Shown here: positions 1 through 9,190 of the stretch, in pieces | Layout of the letters: every line of letters begins with the position of its first letter | Position numbering within the stretch: position 1 is the stretch's first letter | Assembly (NCBI GenBank): GCA_017305665.1 | Contig: JAFKKH010000007.1 | Span: 248,001 to 312,000, forward strand | Direction: 5' to 3' | DNA from: Hyphomicrobiales bacterium | GTDB taxonomy: Bacteria; Pseudomonadota; Alphaproteobacteria; Rhizobiales; Xanthobacteraceae | DNA: 64,000 bases | The notes under the pieces: model-generated | The model's database searches: none | What the model saw: the letters and a program-made list of their open reading frames with translations, nothing else | Told to the model about the DNA's origin: nothing | Translations under genes and position numbers: made by a program

Positions 1-2281
1 ATACTTGAAATGCGGCTGTTTGCTGACCGGATCCCACTCATAGAGCGTGAGCTCGTTGGCCGCGCGCTGGCGACCTGGATTGTCCCAATAGCCGTAATGG
101 AACGGCATGAACAGCGTGCCGGGCTCAATGTCTCCAATCCGCGCCGGTGCCTCTGCCGCGCCACGTCGCGAGGTGACGCGCAGCATCTCGCCTTCCTCGA
201 TACCAAGACGGCGCGCGTCTTTCTCGTTTATCTGGATGAAGGCGTCCGGCGCCGCCTCCCTTAATTCCTTTGCGCGTCCGGTCTTTGTGCGGGTATGGAA
301 GTGGTAGACAACACGACCCGTGGAGAAGAAGAACGGATAATCTTCGTCCGGCTCTTCCGTCGGCGGGACGTATTCGGCGGCGCGCAGGAAGGCCCGCCCG
401 TTCGGTTTCTTCGCGCGGTAGTCCTCCGCAGTTATCGCCGCACCGGTCAGAAGGTCGTGGCCATAGCTTTCGCAATAATCCGGATCAGTCGCGAAGATGA
501 GATCAGCATAATAGCGTTGCGAGCCTTCCGGGTGCTTGTCGTTGCACGGCCAGGGTATGCCGGAGCCGCCGGTGAGCTTTGCATAGGTGAGACCCGAATA
601 GTCGCAAGGACGGCCGCGCGAACACTCGCGCCAGGCATTGAACGCGCCTTCAGCATCGGTCCATTTGATCAGTGGAGCACCGTCCTTATCGCGAAAATCC
701 ATGCGCCGGGCGAAATCGAGGAAGATATCGAGATCAGACCGCGCCTCCGCCGGCGGTTCGATCGCTTTTTGATTGAGGTGAACGACGCGGTCGACATTGG
801 TCGAACAGCCGGTCTTTTCACCCCATATCGCGGCGGGCAGAACCACATCGGCCATATCCGCCGTCTCGGTCATGAAGGCGTCCTGCACGATGACGAACAC
901 ACCTTTCTTGCGCAAATCATCGCGCAGCCGGCCGAGATCCGGGATGGATACGGCCGGATTGGTGCCGACGATCCATAGGATCCGGATCGAGCCATCCCTG
1001 ACATAGTCGAATATCTGCAACGCGTGGGTTGGCGGCCCCCAATTCGGTAAGGTCGACGGGTCGACGTTCCAGAGCCGCGCCATTTCCTCAACATGGCGGG
1101 GGTTGTCAAAGTTGCGGAAGCCCGAAAGATCGCCACCGGAGCCAGTTTCGCGGCTGTTCTCCGCAGTCGGCTGCCCGTTCATCTGCAGGATGCCACAGCC
1201 GGGCCGGCCGATACGGCCCAGCACCAGATTGATGTTGTTGACCTGGACAGCAGCGGCGGTGCCTTGGCTCGACTGGTAGATACCCTGCAGACAGGTGGAG
1301 AGCAGCATCGTCGAGCCGCCGATCATGGCGGCGGCTTCACGAAGCTGATCGGCCGGAATACGAGCAATCTCGGCAACCCGTTCGGGCGTGTAACTCGAAA
1401 CGGTACGGAGGAGTTCGTCGTAGCCCAGCGTATGCGCATCGATGAAGGCGCGGTTGGCATGACCCTGTTCAATCAGTTCGCGGATCAAACCGTTCAACAC
1501 AGCGACGTTGGTGCCGAGCCGTGGCTTGATATGAAGGTCGGCCTCGGCGGCGGTCGCCGTGCGGCGCGGATCGATGACAACCATCTTCGAGAGCCGAACC
1601 GCACGACGGCGATCAAGCACCCTCGCCCACAACACTGTTGCAGTCGCGGCCATGTCGTGGCCGACGAGCAAGAAACAGTCCGTAGCCTCGACATCCGCAT
1701 AAGTGCCGGGCTGTCCATCGGCACCGAAGGTTTCTTTCAGCGCTGCACCAGCAGTTGCGGTACACAAGCGCGTATTACCATCGATGTGCAGCGTGCCAAT
1801 CCCGGCCGTCCGGATCACACTCAGCGTGTAGTTGGCTTCCGCGAAGAGCTGGCCGGATGTGTAAAATCCGATCGAGCCGGCGGTATACTTCTCCTTCGCT
1901 TCCTTCATACGATGGACGACCAGTTCCATCACCTCATCCCAACTGGCGCGTTCGAGCTGTCCGCCGCGGCGGACGAGCGGGTGCGCCAGCCGGTCCGGGC
2001 TGGCATTGGCGACCCAGCTATAGAGGCCCTTGGGGCCGAGCCGGCCACGGTTGACAACGTCCTCCGCGCGCCCACGAACGCCGACGATGCGGCCACCCGG
2101 TTTGTCGTCCTTGACCGCGATGTCGATGCCGCACCCGTTCGAACAGAGGAAGCAGCAGGCCTGCACCCAGCGATCCGGCTCCTCCTCGACGTTCTGATCC
2201 ACCCGGACCGGCCAGCGCGAATCCAGGGACGGCGTGCGAGGGCCCCAAATGTCAGCGATGCTGTTACGGGTGACGGCCATT
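1..2281 (-). CDS. Molybdopterin oxidoreductase (DMSO reductase superfamily), 3' end beyond window
   Basis: The reading frame starts at an ATG at 2281 and stays open to the window edge, giving 760 residues without a stop, so the C-terminus is missing. The N-terminus has an iron-sulfur motif C43-x2-C46-x3-C50. The position that normally carries the fourth cysteine reads NRGRLGPKG, with Gly82 instead of Cys. A DGNTRLCTATAG segment places the likely molybdenum-ligand cysteine at residue 173, as in formate dehydrogenase and nitrate reductase relatives. The C-terminal part (VTSRRGAAEARI and following) is the start of a molydopterin dinucleotide-binding domain. No signal peptide is seen, so it is probably cytoplasmic. 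The family includes assimilatory nitrate reductases and formate dehydrogenases; the substrate here is not decided. It is transcribed leftward, away from the first catabolic cluster. Confidence 0.88.
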
Positions 2282-2663
2282 TAACGCTCCTCGGCTTGAG
2301 TGCAATTGTCTCCTGCGACGCGATGTGAAAGGTGACGAGAGAATCGCGCTATCCGGAAAACGCGGCCATATCATTCGAGCCGAACAGCCAGACCGCACAA
2401 TCCGGCTTTATTTCCCGTGGAAATCAAGCACCACGGCGGCCCCGCAAGTCAACGTCTGGAAGGTAAAGGTTTGTTGTAAATATAGATCGATCACCGTGCT
2501 GGAATCGCTGGGATTTCCGATGGAATCATCCCGGCCAACCTCGTTCGAAAGCTCCAACACGTGCCGTAAGCCGGAATCAGCCTTTGATTGAAAATGCCCA
2601 GATCACCTGGCCATTCCCCTTGCGCTCAACATGGCGAAGGGCCGATAGCCTCGTTGCTACTGC
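2282..2663. other. Gene-poor spacer, 382 bp
   Basis: This stretch separates the racemase-like gene from the molybdopterin oxidoreductase and should hold the promoter of the latter. An open frame at 2325-2591 on the plus strand has no recognisable product or good ribosome binding site and is not called. No clear terminator hairpin or operator palindrome was found. Confidence 0.5.
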
Positions 2664-3422
2664 CTATTCAGGCGATCTCAACTTAGGAATCGAACGGGTT
2701 TCAGCGATCTGCTCGAGCAAGGCTTGCGGCGGAGCCTCATAAAGAAGCCGCCGGCTGACATGATGCCCGGTTAATCGTTTCATCTTCACCATGGCCTCTC
2801 CGCCCATGACGAGAAGCGCTTGATGCATGCGCAGGAGCCCGGTAAGCGGCCCGGTCGGAATAATGACTTCAGCACCCTGCTCAAGGTTTTGACGAGCAGC
2901 TTTGAGGATTTGATCTACGCAGGAACGCCCCGCCTCACGGTCAGAAAAGACATCGTTCAACGCGCGGACGTTCGAGAAATCGATTGCGGATGCACCCGCA
3001 AAACGATCACGGAGCCCATATCCAGCAACCATTTCGAGATATCGCGGCACAAATCGTGGATTCGTCGAGATAAGCCCAAACCTCGAGCCCATCATGCACG
3101 CAGTGTGACAAGCCACCTCCATAAAGGTAAGCACCGGGATGTCGAGTAATTCGCGAAGTTCGACCACCGCGGGGTCTAGCGAATTGCCAAGAAGAAAAGC
3201 GTCATAACCGCCGTTCCGCCTGACCTCAATGGCATGCTCCAGGACTTCTCGAGCGTCGTAGTTCAGAAAAAGGCGATACTGATCGCCCAGTGCACCATGC
3301 TCAGTGCCATGCACCTCCACAACCGTACCCGGAGCAGCGGCTTCATCGCAAAGCCGCTGAACGGATTCGATCATCTTGTTCATTCCTCGTTCGGAGGAAA
3401 TTAGTTGATACCAGAGGCGCAT
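2664..3422 (-). CDS. Asp/Glu/hydantoin racemase superfamily protein lacking both catalytic cysteines
   Basis: The 252-residue protein begins MRLWYQLIS, the typical opening of hydantoin/aspartate racemase family members, which supports the start at 3422. Family members use two cysteines. Here the first site reads LLGNSLDP with Asn80, and the second reads IIPTGPLTG with Thr190/Gly191, so neither cysteine is present. A racemase reaction is therefore unlikely by the usual mechanism; a decarboxylase, isomerase or binding role is possible. It is the last gene of the long minus-strand operon that begins with the CoA-transferase at 11619, directly after an ABC importer. The fold assignment is fairly safe, the activity is unknown. 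Confidence 0.75.
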   Translation of the reverse strand: MRLWYQLISSERGMNKMIESVQRLCDEAAAPGTVVEVHGTEHGALGDQYRLFLNYDAREVLEHAIEVRRNGGYDAFLLGNSLDPAVVELRELLDIPVLTFMEVACHTACMMGSRFGLISTNPRFVPRYLEMVAGYGLRDRFAGASAIDFSNVRALNDVFSDREAGRSCVDQILKAARQNLEQGAEVIIPTGPLTGLLRMHQALLVMGGEAMVKMKRLTGHHVSRRLLYEAPPQALLEQIAETRSIPKLRSPE

Positions 3423-3473
3423 CCGTGACTCTCTTTTGCAGACGGTGAACTTGAACTAGCTACACTTGTCCAC

Positions 3474-3698
3474 CTACCCCCGGTTCTCGGAAGAGATACG
3501 GGCCTCAAGGTGCGTCAATCGCTTGGATAGCGCATCAATCGTCTCAATCGCCTGATCAAGGAGACGCTTAAGCTCGTCGAGAGCGGCGGGAGACGCAAAG
3601 ACATTCTCCCGCTGAATTTGATCGACGCGCATCTTCACGATCATGTCGACTTCACGCCTCTTGTTGAGACGCGCCTCCAAGCTTTCCAACTCTTGCAT
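3474..3698 (-). CDS. Small coiled-coil protein, unknown function
   Basis: A 74-residue protein rich in Leu, Glu and Arg, with heptad-like spacing near its start (LESLEARL) and end (LSKRLTHLEARI), suggesting two coiled-coil helices. The ATG at 3698 is preceded by AGAAAGG. It lies 15 bp after the substrate-binding protein gene and 51 bp before the racemase-like gene, on the same strand, so it is probably co-transcribed. No family was recognised. It may be a small scaffold or regulator, but this is a guess. Confidence 0.5.
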   Translation of the reverse strand: MQELESLEARLNKRREVDMIVKMRVDQIQRENVFASPAALDELKRLLDQAIETIDALSKRLTHLEARISSENRG

Positions 3699-3713
3699 GA
3701 CGCTTAGCCTTTC

Positions 3714-4781
3714 TCACCGCCCCCCTAAAATCCCATCGACCTTGGCCCTCACCGAGGAGAAATTCTTGATGATCTCTTCGTTGGTGGGCGCCCAGATTTT
3801 CAGCTCGCTCACCGACGGATTGCCCTTTGCGGGCGCCACGTCGGATCGAACCGAGTTGATACCGCGCACCCCCACGAGTGCAGCCTGTCCCCGCTTCGAG
3901 AGGTACCAATTGCCCAAGAGTTCTCCGGCCTTGGGATGCGGGGAATGATTCAGCAACATCATTGGATAATTGATGTAGGGAAGTCCTTCCGGCGGATATA
4001 TTGGCTTTATCGGCGCGCCCTGGATAACACGGAGAGGATAATCGACGACGTTAGCCAATATGGCGATCTTTTGCTCACCACGCGCAACGCCCATGCTCAT
4101 GGGCTGGAATGAACTGAACAGTTTAGGCTGTTGGGCGGCGAATTTTCGAACGTAGTCCTCACCCTCTTCCTTGAGCATGAAGTAATAGAGAGTCCAAGCC
4201 GTCCCGCCGACCGCGACAGCCGGAGAACCAATTTGTCCCTTCCATTTGGGATCCAGAAGATCCTTCCAGGTCTTCGGTGCCTCTGCATCGGTAACAAGAT
4301 CGGTATTGTAGACCGGGTAAAGATAAGTGTTCGATCCGGCGTACCACCATCCCGACTTCTTGGTATTCTCCGGGAATTTTGCCTCAGATGGAGGCGTCCA
4401 TGCGCGCACAAGCTTCTTTTCGATCATGAGTTGGGCGATGGCCTCGTCCGTCATGAGCGACACGTCGGCTTGTATCTTGCCCGCTGTAGCCTCCGTCTGA
4501 ATCCGCTCCAATAGCCGGCCCGTCAAAACGCTGATGACGGACACCTTGATGCATGGAAAGTCCTTCTCAAACTGCTTGACGACTTGGCGCTCGTCAGCGT
4601 CGCTTTGTGCTGTATAAAAGACCGCAGCGCCCTCCTTACAAGCCGCCGCCACCAATTCCGGCGAACCAATCGTTTCACCGTTAATGACATTCGGCGGCGT
4701 TTGCGCTCGAGCCGAAGCCATCATCAGTGAACAGACGGCTAATACGATCGACGCGCGCGTCAAGGTCTGCTTTCGATACAT
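3714..4781 (-). CDS. ABC transporter periplasmic substrate-binding protein (family 1, ferric/2-aminoethylphosphonate/polyamine type)
   Basis: The 355-residue protein has a Sec signal peptide (MYRKQTLTR, hydrophobic stretch to ASARAQ) and the layout of extracellular solute-binding proteins of the AfuA/FbpA type, including a YTAQSDADERQVVKQFEKDFP segment near the mature N-terminus and a SVRSDVAPAKGNPS motif near the end. A strong Shine-Dalgarno (GGGAGGAAGG) precedes the ATG at 4781. It follows the permease and ATPase genes in the same operon and would deliver the solute to them. Iron is the commonest ligand of the family, but the catabolic neighbours favour an organic anion. Confidence 0.88.
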   Translation of the reverse strand: MYRKQTLTRASIVLAVCSLMMASARAQTPPNVINGETIGSPELVAAACKEGAAVFYTAQSDADERQVVKQFEKDFPCIKVSVISVLTGRLLERIQTEATAGKIQADVSLMTDEAIAQLMIEKKLVRAWTPPSEAKFPENTKKSGWWYAGSNTYLYPVYNTDLVTDAEAPKTWKDLLDPKWKGQIGSPAVAVGGTAWTLYYFMLKEEGEDYVRKFAAQQPKLFSSFQPMSMGVARGEQKIAILANVVDYPLRVIQGAPIKPIYPPEGLPYINYPMMLLNHSPHPKAGELLGNWYLSKRGQAALVGVRGINSVRSDVAPAKGNPSVSELKIWAPTNEEIIKNFSSVRAKVDGILGGR

Positions 4782-4840
4782 CGTCCTTCCTCCCTTTTTA
4801 AACTAGAGCTTGTATTCACGCTCTTACTTTTAAGTCACAG

Positions 4841-6598
4841 CTATTCGTGTCCTCGCCGAATGAGGTTGCCAAGGACAACCAAAACCAACAAAACGAATGA
4901 CTGACAAAGCGCCATGACGGCAACCATGCTCGTCGAACCGCGCGCCCAGAAATCGAACATCGTCAGGGAAAAAACCTGCGTATTCGTCGTATAGAGAAAC
5001 AAGGCAGTAGCCAGTTCCCGGAACGACAGAACCATCAGAAGTATCGCGCCCGAGAGAATGCCCGGCCAAGCGAGCGGCACCACGACCCGTCTCAACATGT
5101 AGAAAAATCCGGCTCCTGACAGACGCGCACTTTCTTCAAGCTCCGGATGGATTTGAATCAGAGACGTCGCAATGGCGCGCACGCCTTGCGGCGAGAATTG
5201 CCCGACATACGCGAAAATTATGATCCACAGCGTGCCGTAGATACCAACGGGTAGACTGATCCATGACCACAGATAGCCAAGACCGATGATCAACCCGGGG
5301 ATCGCCAGCGGAATAATGGTGATGAGATCGATTGCGCGACGGCCAGGCAATCGCGTCCGGTGGATGACGTAAGCCGCCGCGAAATATAATGCTATTCCGA
5401 TCGCGACGGTCAGAAACGATACGATCAGCGAATTCTGAAACGAGGTCAGCACCACCGGATCATTGTAGGCCGCCGAAAAATGGCTGAGCGTAAACTGACT
5501 CGGATTGAAAACAGCCGACAGGCGGGAAAAGAAGATCGTCTTTCGAAGAGCAATCAGAATTAGCGCGGCATAGGGCAGCAGGACGGCCATCACAATATAA
5601 CTGAAAGTCACCACTGCGACCGGCCAACGAAAGACACCCATTGAAATGACGCGTGGCCTGACTCCCTTGCCGGCAACCGTGACGTAATTCCGCTTCGACA
5701 GAACCCTGTGCTGTATCGATACCAGCGTTACCGTCAGCAGTAGCATCAATACGCCCATAGCCGACGCCTGATTTACCTGCGGGGGCGTGAAGCCGATCAA
5801 TTCCCAAATTCGAACAGAGAAAACTTTAAGGTTTCCAGGCTCGCCAAGGACTGCTGGGATCGCGAACAGCTCGATCAGCAACACGAATACCAGCAATGCG
5901 GCAGATAAGAGCGCTGGAAGGCTCAGAGGCAAGGTGACCCGCCAGAACACCGTCCAGCGATTTGCACCGGACATAGCCGCGGCTTCTTCGAATGAGGGGT
6001 CCATGTTACGTAGCGCGGCCGCTACAAAGAGATAGACATACGGTGCGTAATAGATCGCAAAAACGAATCCCACACCCCAAATGCTGTAGATATTCAGGTG
6101 GATCGGAAGTGACAGCTCTCTAAGGAGCAGATTGATAAGGCCGCTTCGGGGTGACGCCAGGATGTCCCAGGCAAAGGCGCCGACCAAGGGAGGGACAAAC
6201 ATCGGAAGGATCGAAACGCTCGCCAGAAGCCTGCGGCCAGGAACGTCCGTGCGAATTCCGATCCAGGCAAGCCCCGCCCCAATAGACAGTGCCCCAAGCG
6301 TCCCGACCGTTGCCACAACGAAGCTGTTTCTCAACAACACAAAGAAGCTGTCGTCCGATAACACGGCAAGATAGTTGCGAAGCGTAAGGCCCGACCAGTC
6401 GAACTGAAGTGCGCGGGGAGGCTCCGAGAGGAAGGAGCCCGCGAGCAGAACTGCAATCGGTAGGACAATGAGAACGCTCAGAACGACAATTAGCCCGGCC
6501 ACGGCGAGCCTGCCGGAGATTGCCGGCCGGGCTCTGAAGGCTGGTTTGGCTGAAATGTCCAGAACAGAACTGGCCGTGGTCGAGTCGATCGTCGCCAT
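4841..6598 (-). CDS. ABC transporter permease, fused two-domain type
   Basis: A 585-residue integral membrane protein with two tandem binding-protein-dependent transport domains, each with about six membrane helices. The EAA-loop equivalents are seen near FEEAAAMSGANRWTVFWRVTLP and LEESARLSGAGFFYMLRRVVVP, the ATPase contact sites. This double-length arrangement is typical of FbpB/AfuB and related importers. The ATG at 6598 is preferred over an in-frame TTG six bases upstream. The gene starts 12 bp after the ATPase stop codon and is followed by the binding-protein gene. Confidence 0.9.
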   Translation of the reverse strand: MATIDSTTASSVLDISAKPAFRARPAISGRLAVAGLIVVLSVLIVLPIAVLLAGSFLSEPPRALQFDWSGLTLRNYLAVLSDDSFFVLLRNSFVVATVGTLGALSIGAGLAWIGIRTDVPGRRLLASVSILPMFVPPLVGAFAWDILASPRSGLINLLLRELSLPIHLNIYSIWGVGFVFAIYYAPYVYLFVAAALRNMDPSFEEAAAMSGANRWTVFWRVTLPLSLPALLSAALLVFVLLIELFAIPAVLGEPGNLKVFSVRIWELIGFTPPQVNQASAMGVLMLLLTVTLVSIQHRVLSKRNYVTVAGKGVRPRVISMGVFRWPVAVVTFSYIVMAVLLPYAALILIALRKTIFFSRLSAVFNPSQFTLSHFSAAYNDPVVLTSFQNSLIVSFLTVAIGIALYFAAAYVIHRTRLPGRRAIDLITIIPLAIPGLIIGLGYLWSWISLPVGIYGTLWIIIFAYVGQFSPQGVRAIATSLIQIHPELEESARLSGAGFFYMLRRVVVPLAWPGILSGAILLMVLSFRELATALFLYTTNTQVFSLTMFDFWARGSTSMVAVMALCQSFVLLVLVVLGNLIRRGHE

Positions 6599-6609
6599 CG
6601 TCAAGCAGC

Positions 6610-7698
6610 TTACCTTGGAATGATGGTCGCACAGGCGGGATCGATAGCGAGGTGAACCGCAGATCCCGTTTCAAGGCGAGAATAAGTACCGAGCGCAACA
6701 ACCTGAAATGGCGTTCCATTCCAGTCGACCAGATAGCGGGTCGACGTTCCCTGATATTGCTGCTCGATCACGCGAGCGGGATACCCGGCGCCATTCTTGC
6801 TTGCCGGCGAGAGAACGCAATCTTCTGGGTGAACTACGACCTGAACATCCTGACCGATCGATATCGGCTGCTCGAAAGTTGCACTAAGTCCCGTCCCGCA
6901 CGGCGTTCCGATCCTGGCCGTTTTTTCGCCGAGCAACGCTTCGACCTTGCCATCGATGACGTTGGCAGTTGCGATGAACTCCGCAACGAAGCGACTCCGC
7001 GGTCGGCGAAACAACATCTCAGGCGCCCCAACTTGCACAACTTTTCCGCCTTGCATGACGATGACACGATCGGCGAGTTCGACGGCCTCGGCTTGATCGT
7101 GCGTCACATAAACACTGGTCAATCCGGTTTCCCGCTGCAACTTCTTCAGTTCGCCTCGGAGATGTTCTCGCAACTTGAGATCGAGATTGGACAGCGGTTC
7201 GTCAAACAGCAGCAATGCCGGATCGAAAACCAGCGCGCGCGCCAGCGCTACGCGCTGCATTTGCCCACCGGATAGCGCGGTTGCCGACCGCTGCGACTCG
7301 CCCGCGAGCCCGACGAGAGCCAGGACTTTCGCGACCTTCGCTTCGATTTCTCGTTTGGCCATCCGACGAACCCGCAACGGAAAGGCCACATTTTCAAAAA
7401 CGGTAAGGTGGGGCCATATCGCGTAGGACTGGAACACCATGCCGATATCCCGGTGCTCGGGCCGTACGAAGACTCCACGAGCAGCATCGGTCACGATTTT
7501 TCCACCGACCGATATGCGTCCGCTTTCAGGAGACTCAAGACCTGCGAGCATTCGAAGCGTCGTGGTTTTGCCGCAGCCACTCGGTCCCAGAATGACGACA
7601 AATTCACCCTGATCGACCTCGAGACAAACAGAGTCGACGACTAACTTGCCGCCAAAGCGCTTCGTGATATCGACAAGTTCAACGCTTTGTGTCGCCAT
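6610..7698 (-). CDS. ABC transporter ATP-binding protein (PotA/FbpC type)
   Basis: The 362-residue ATPase shows Walker A GPSGCGKT (residues 38-45), the Q-loop region, the signature LSGGQMQRVALARAL, Walker B LLLFDEPLSNLD, and a switch histidine in VTHDQAEA. The C-terminal third is a TOBE-like regulatory domain. The start at ATG 7698 gives the usual MATQSVELVDITKRFGG opening; a longer reading from 7758 would run into the upstream gene. It follows the MmgE/PrpD gene by four bases, so the importer is embedded in the catabolic operon. Confidence 0.93.
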   Translation of the reverse strand: MATQSVELVDITKRFGGKLVVDSVCLEVDQGEFVVILGPSGCGKTTTLRMLAGLESPESGRISVGGKIVTDAARGVFVRPEHRDIGMVFQSYAIWPHLTVFENVAFPLRVRRMAKREIEAKVAKVLALVGLAGESQRSATALSGGQMQRVALARALVFDPALLLFDEPLSNLDLKLREHLRGELKKLQRETGLTSVYVTHDQAEAVELADRVIVMQGGKVVQVGAPEMLFRRPRSRFVAEFIATANVIDGKVEALLGEKTARIGTPCGTGLSATFEQPISIGQDVQVVVHPEDCVLSPASKNGAGYPARVIEQQYQGTSTRYLVDWNGTPFQVVALGTYSRLETGSAVHLAIDPACATIIPR

Positions 7699-7702
7699 TT
7701 CA

Positions 7703-9190
7703 CTACTCTGATGGCGCAACTGGCGATATAGCCGCGCGTGACGCGGTCGCTGCTGCACTTGCGATTGATGTTGAAGAACTGACTATTCCGGATGTTTCTG
7801 TTCGAACCTCGTCAAGGATCGGCCGAACATCGTCCAAGGTTGCACAATTTCGAACCAGCACTTCCAACTTACTGACCTGCCGCTCGCTCAAGACCCTCTT
7901 TGCGACGGAGCGGAAACGTTCGACAACGCCGATCTCCTCGAATGAGGGCACGTCATCAATCGTCGAGGAAAACGTCTTCCCGTCACTGAGAGCTACCTTC
8001 ACACTCGCGGCCTGCCGCTTTGGAAAGACACTGGTGAAATCGCCGCGGTCAGCGACGATTACCTTGCGCGTAACAAGTCCTACCGCCGGATTGTCATATT
8101 CGAAAAAATTGTCGTCTGATACGCTCTGACGCACGAGCACCGATGCGACCGAATGCTGCATGCTCATGCGGGCTGCCAGAATGCCGTCAATAGGTCCGGC
8201 ATTGTCGACTCCAGGACAGTTCAGGGCTGCCGCGTAAGTCTCAACCTCAACTTTCTCAATCAAAGTTGGATCAAATCTATGCTGTTCGATCAGCCTTTCA
8301 GTTGCATAGACGCCAGCTTGGACGAAGGTACATGCCGCCACGCGCTTGATGTCAGTCAGTTCGATTTCCCGACGTTCGCCGGCCGGTCGGGTCAACAATT
8401 CGGCGGCACGGAATCGATCTCCAAATGCCGCAACCAGTCCGGATTTACCTTCCAGGATGGTGGATGAGCCGTCCACGCCCTGCTCCGCCAACAACGCAGC
8501 CGCTGTTGCCGCCCTTGCCGCGTTCGCGCCTTGGTAGAATTGTTCAGTCGCACCGGAATGCCCCCACTCCTGAAGGCCGGATGCCCAATTCGAAGCAAGC
8601 GCAACCGCGTTAACGGCGCGATCGAGATCAAGGCCCAGAATTCGCGAAGCCGTAAAACTTGCTGAAACGCAGCCGAGAATGGAAGTGGAGCGAAAATTCG
8701 ATCGAAACTTGTCGTTGACCAGAAGGCGACCGAGACGCCCCATAACTTCGTATCCGGCGACGATGGCGTTGAGAAAATCCCGCCCGGAAACGCGCTTTTG
8801 GCCAAGCAGCGCGAGCGCGACTGGGAAAATCGAGACGCACGGGTGACCCGAAACACTGGGATGGATATCGGTTCGAGATGTAAAGGCCGCCATCAGACCA
8901 TTAAGGAAAGCGGCATCCGGGGGCGATACCAGGAGATCCGTACCGATTACCTGGCTTCCGTTTGCGACCGGCCAGCGACCGACCACGGAAAGCGCTTGTC
9001 GCGTCCAAGGCAGATCGCGTGTCGCCAATGCGCAGGAAAAATAATCAAGAAAATTGAGTTCCGCTTTCCGCAGCGTTCCCTCGTTTGCGTCGAGCGCCAG
9101 CATCTCCTCTGCGAGGAGCCGAGTCACCGGAGGAAGCTCATCTTCCGTCGTTGCTGCGGCACGCACATTGCTGGCTGATGCGATGCTCAT
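7703..9190 (-). CDS. MmgE/PrpD family protein
   Basis: A 495-residue member of the MmgE/PrpD family, which includes 2-methylcitrate dehydratase and cis-aconitate decarboxylase. The N-terminal helical domain (FLDYFSCALATRDLPWTR) and the ASFTASRILGLDLDRAVNAVALAS and LQEWGHSG segments are typical. The start overlaps the stop of the monooxygenase gene by four bases (ATGA), a sign of translational coupling. Members act on small di- and tricarboxylic acids, often dehydrating or decarboxylating them; the exact substrate is not predictable. Its position between a monooxygenase and an importer suggests a role in processing the imported acid or its oxidation product. Confidence 0.88.
   Translation of the reverse strand: MSIASASNVRAAATTEDELPPVTRLLAEEMLALDANEGTLRKAELNFLDYFSCALATRDLPWTRQALSVVGRWPVANGSQVIGTDLLVSPPDAAFLNGLMAAFTSRTDIHPSVSGHPCVSIFPVALALLGQKRVSGRDFLNAIVAGYEVMGRLGRLLVNDKFRSNFRSTSILGCVSASFTASRILGLDLDRAVNAVALASNWASGLQEWGHSGATEQFYQGANAARAATAAALLAEQGVDGSSTILEGKSGLVAAFGDRFRAAELLTRPAGERREIELTDIKRVAACTFVQAGVYATERLIEQHRFDPTLIEKVEVETYAAALNCPGVDNAGPIDGILAARMSMQHSVASVLVRQSVSDDNFFEYDNPAVGLVTRKVIVADRGDFTSVFPKRQAASVKVALSDGKTFSSTIDDVPSFEEIGVVERFRSVAKRVLSERQVSKLEVLVRNCATLDDVRPILDEVRTETSGIVSSSTSIASAAATASRAAISPVAPSE

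Noticed and set aside
295-2328. Long plus-strand frames over the molybdopterin oxidoreductase (295-978 and 1093-2328)
   Set aside because: They are antisense to a clear minus-strand enzyme whose frame runs unbroken from 2281 to the edge; their translations have no recognisable domains.
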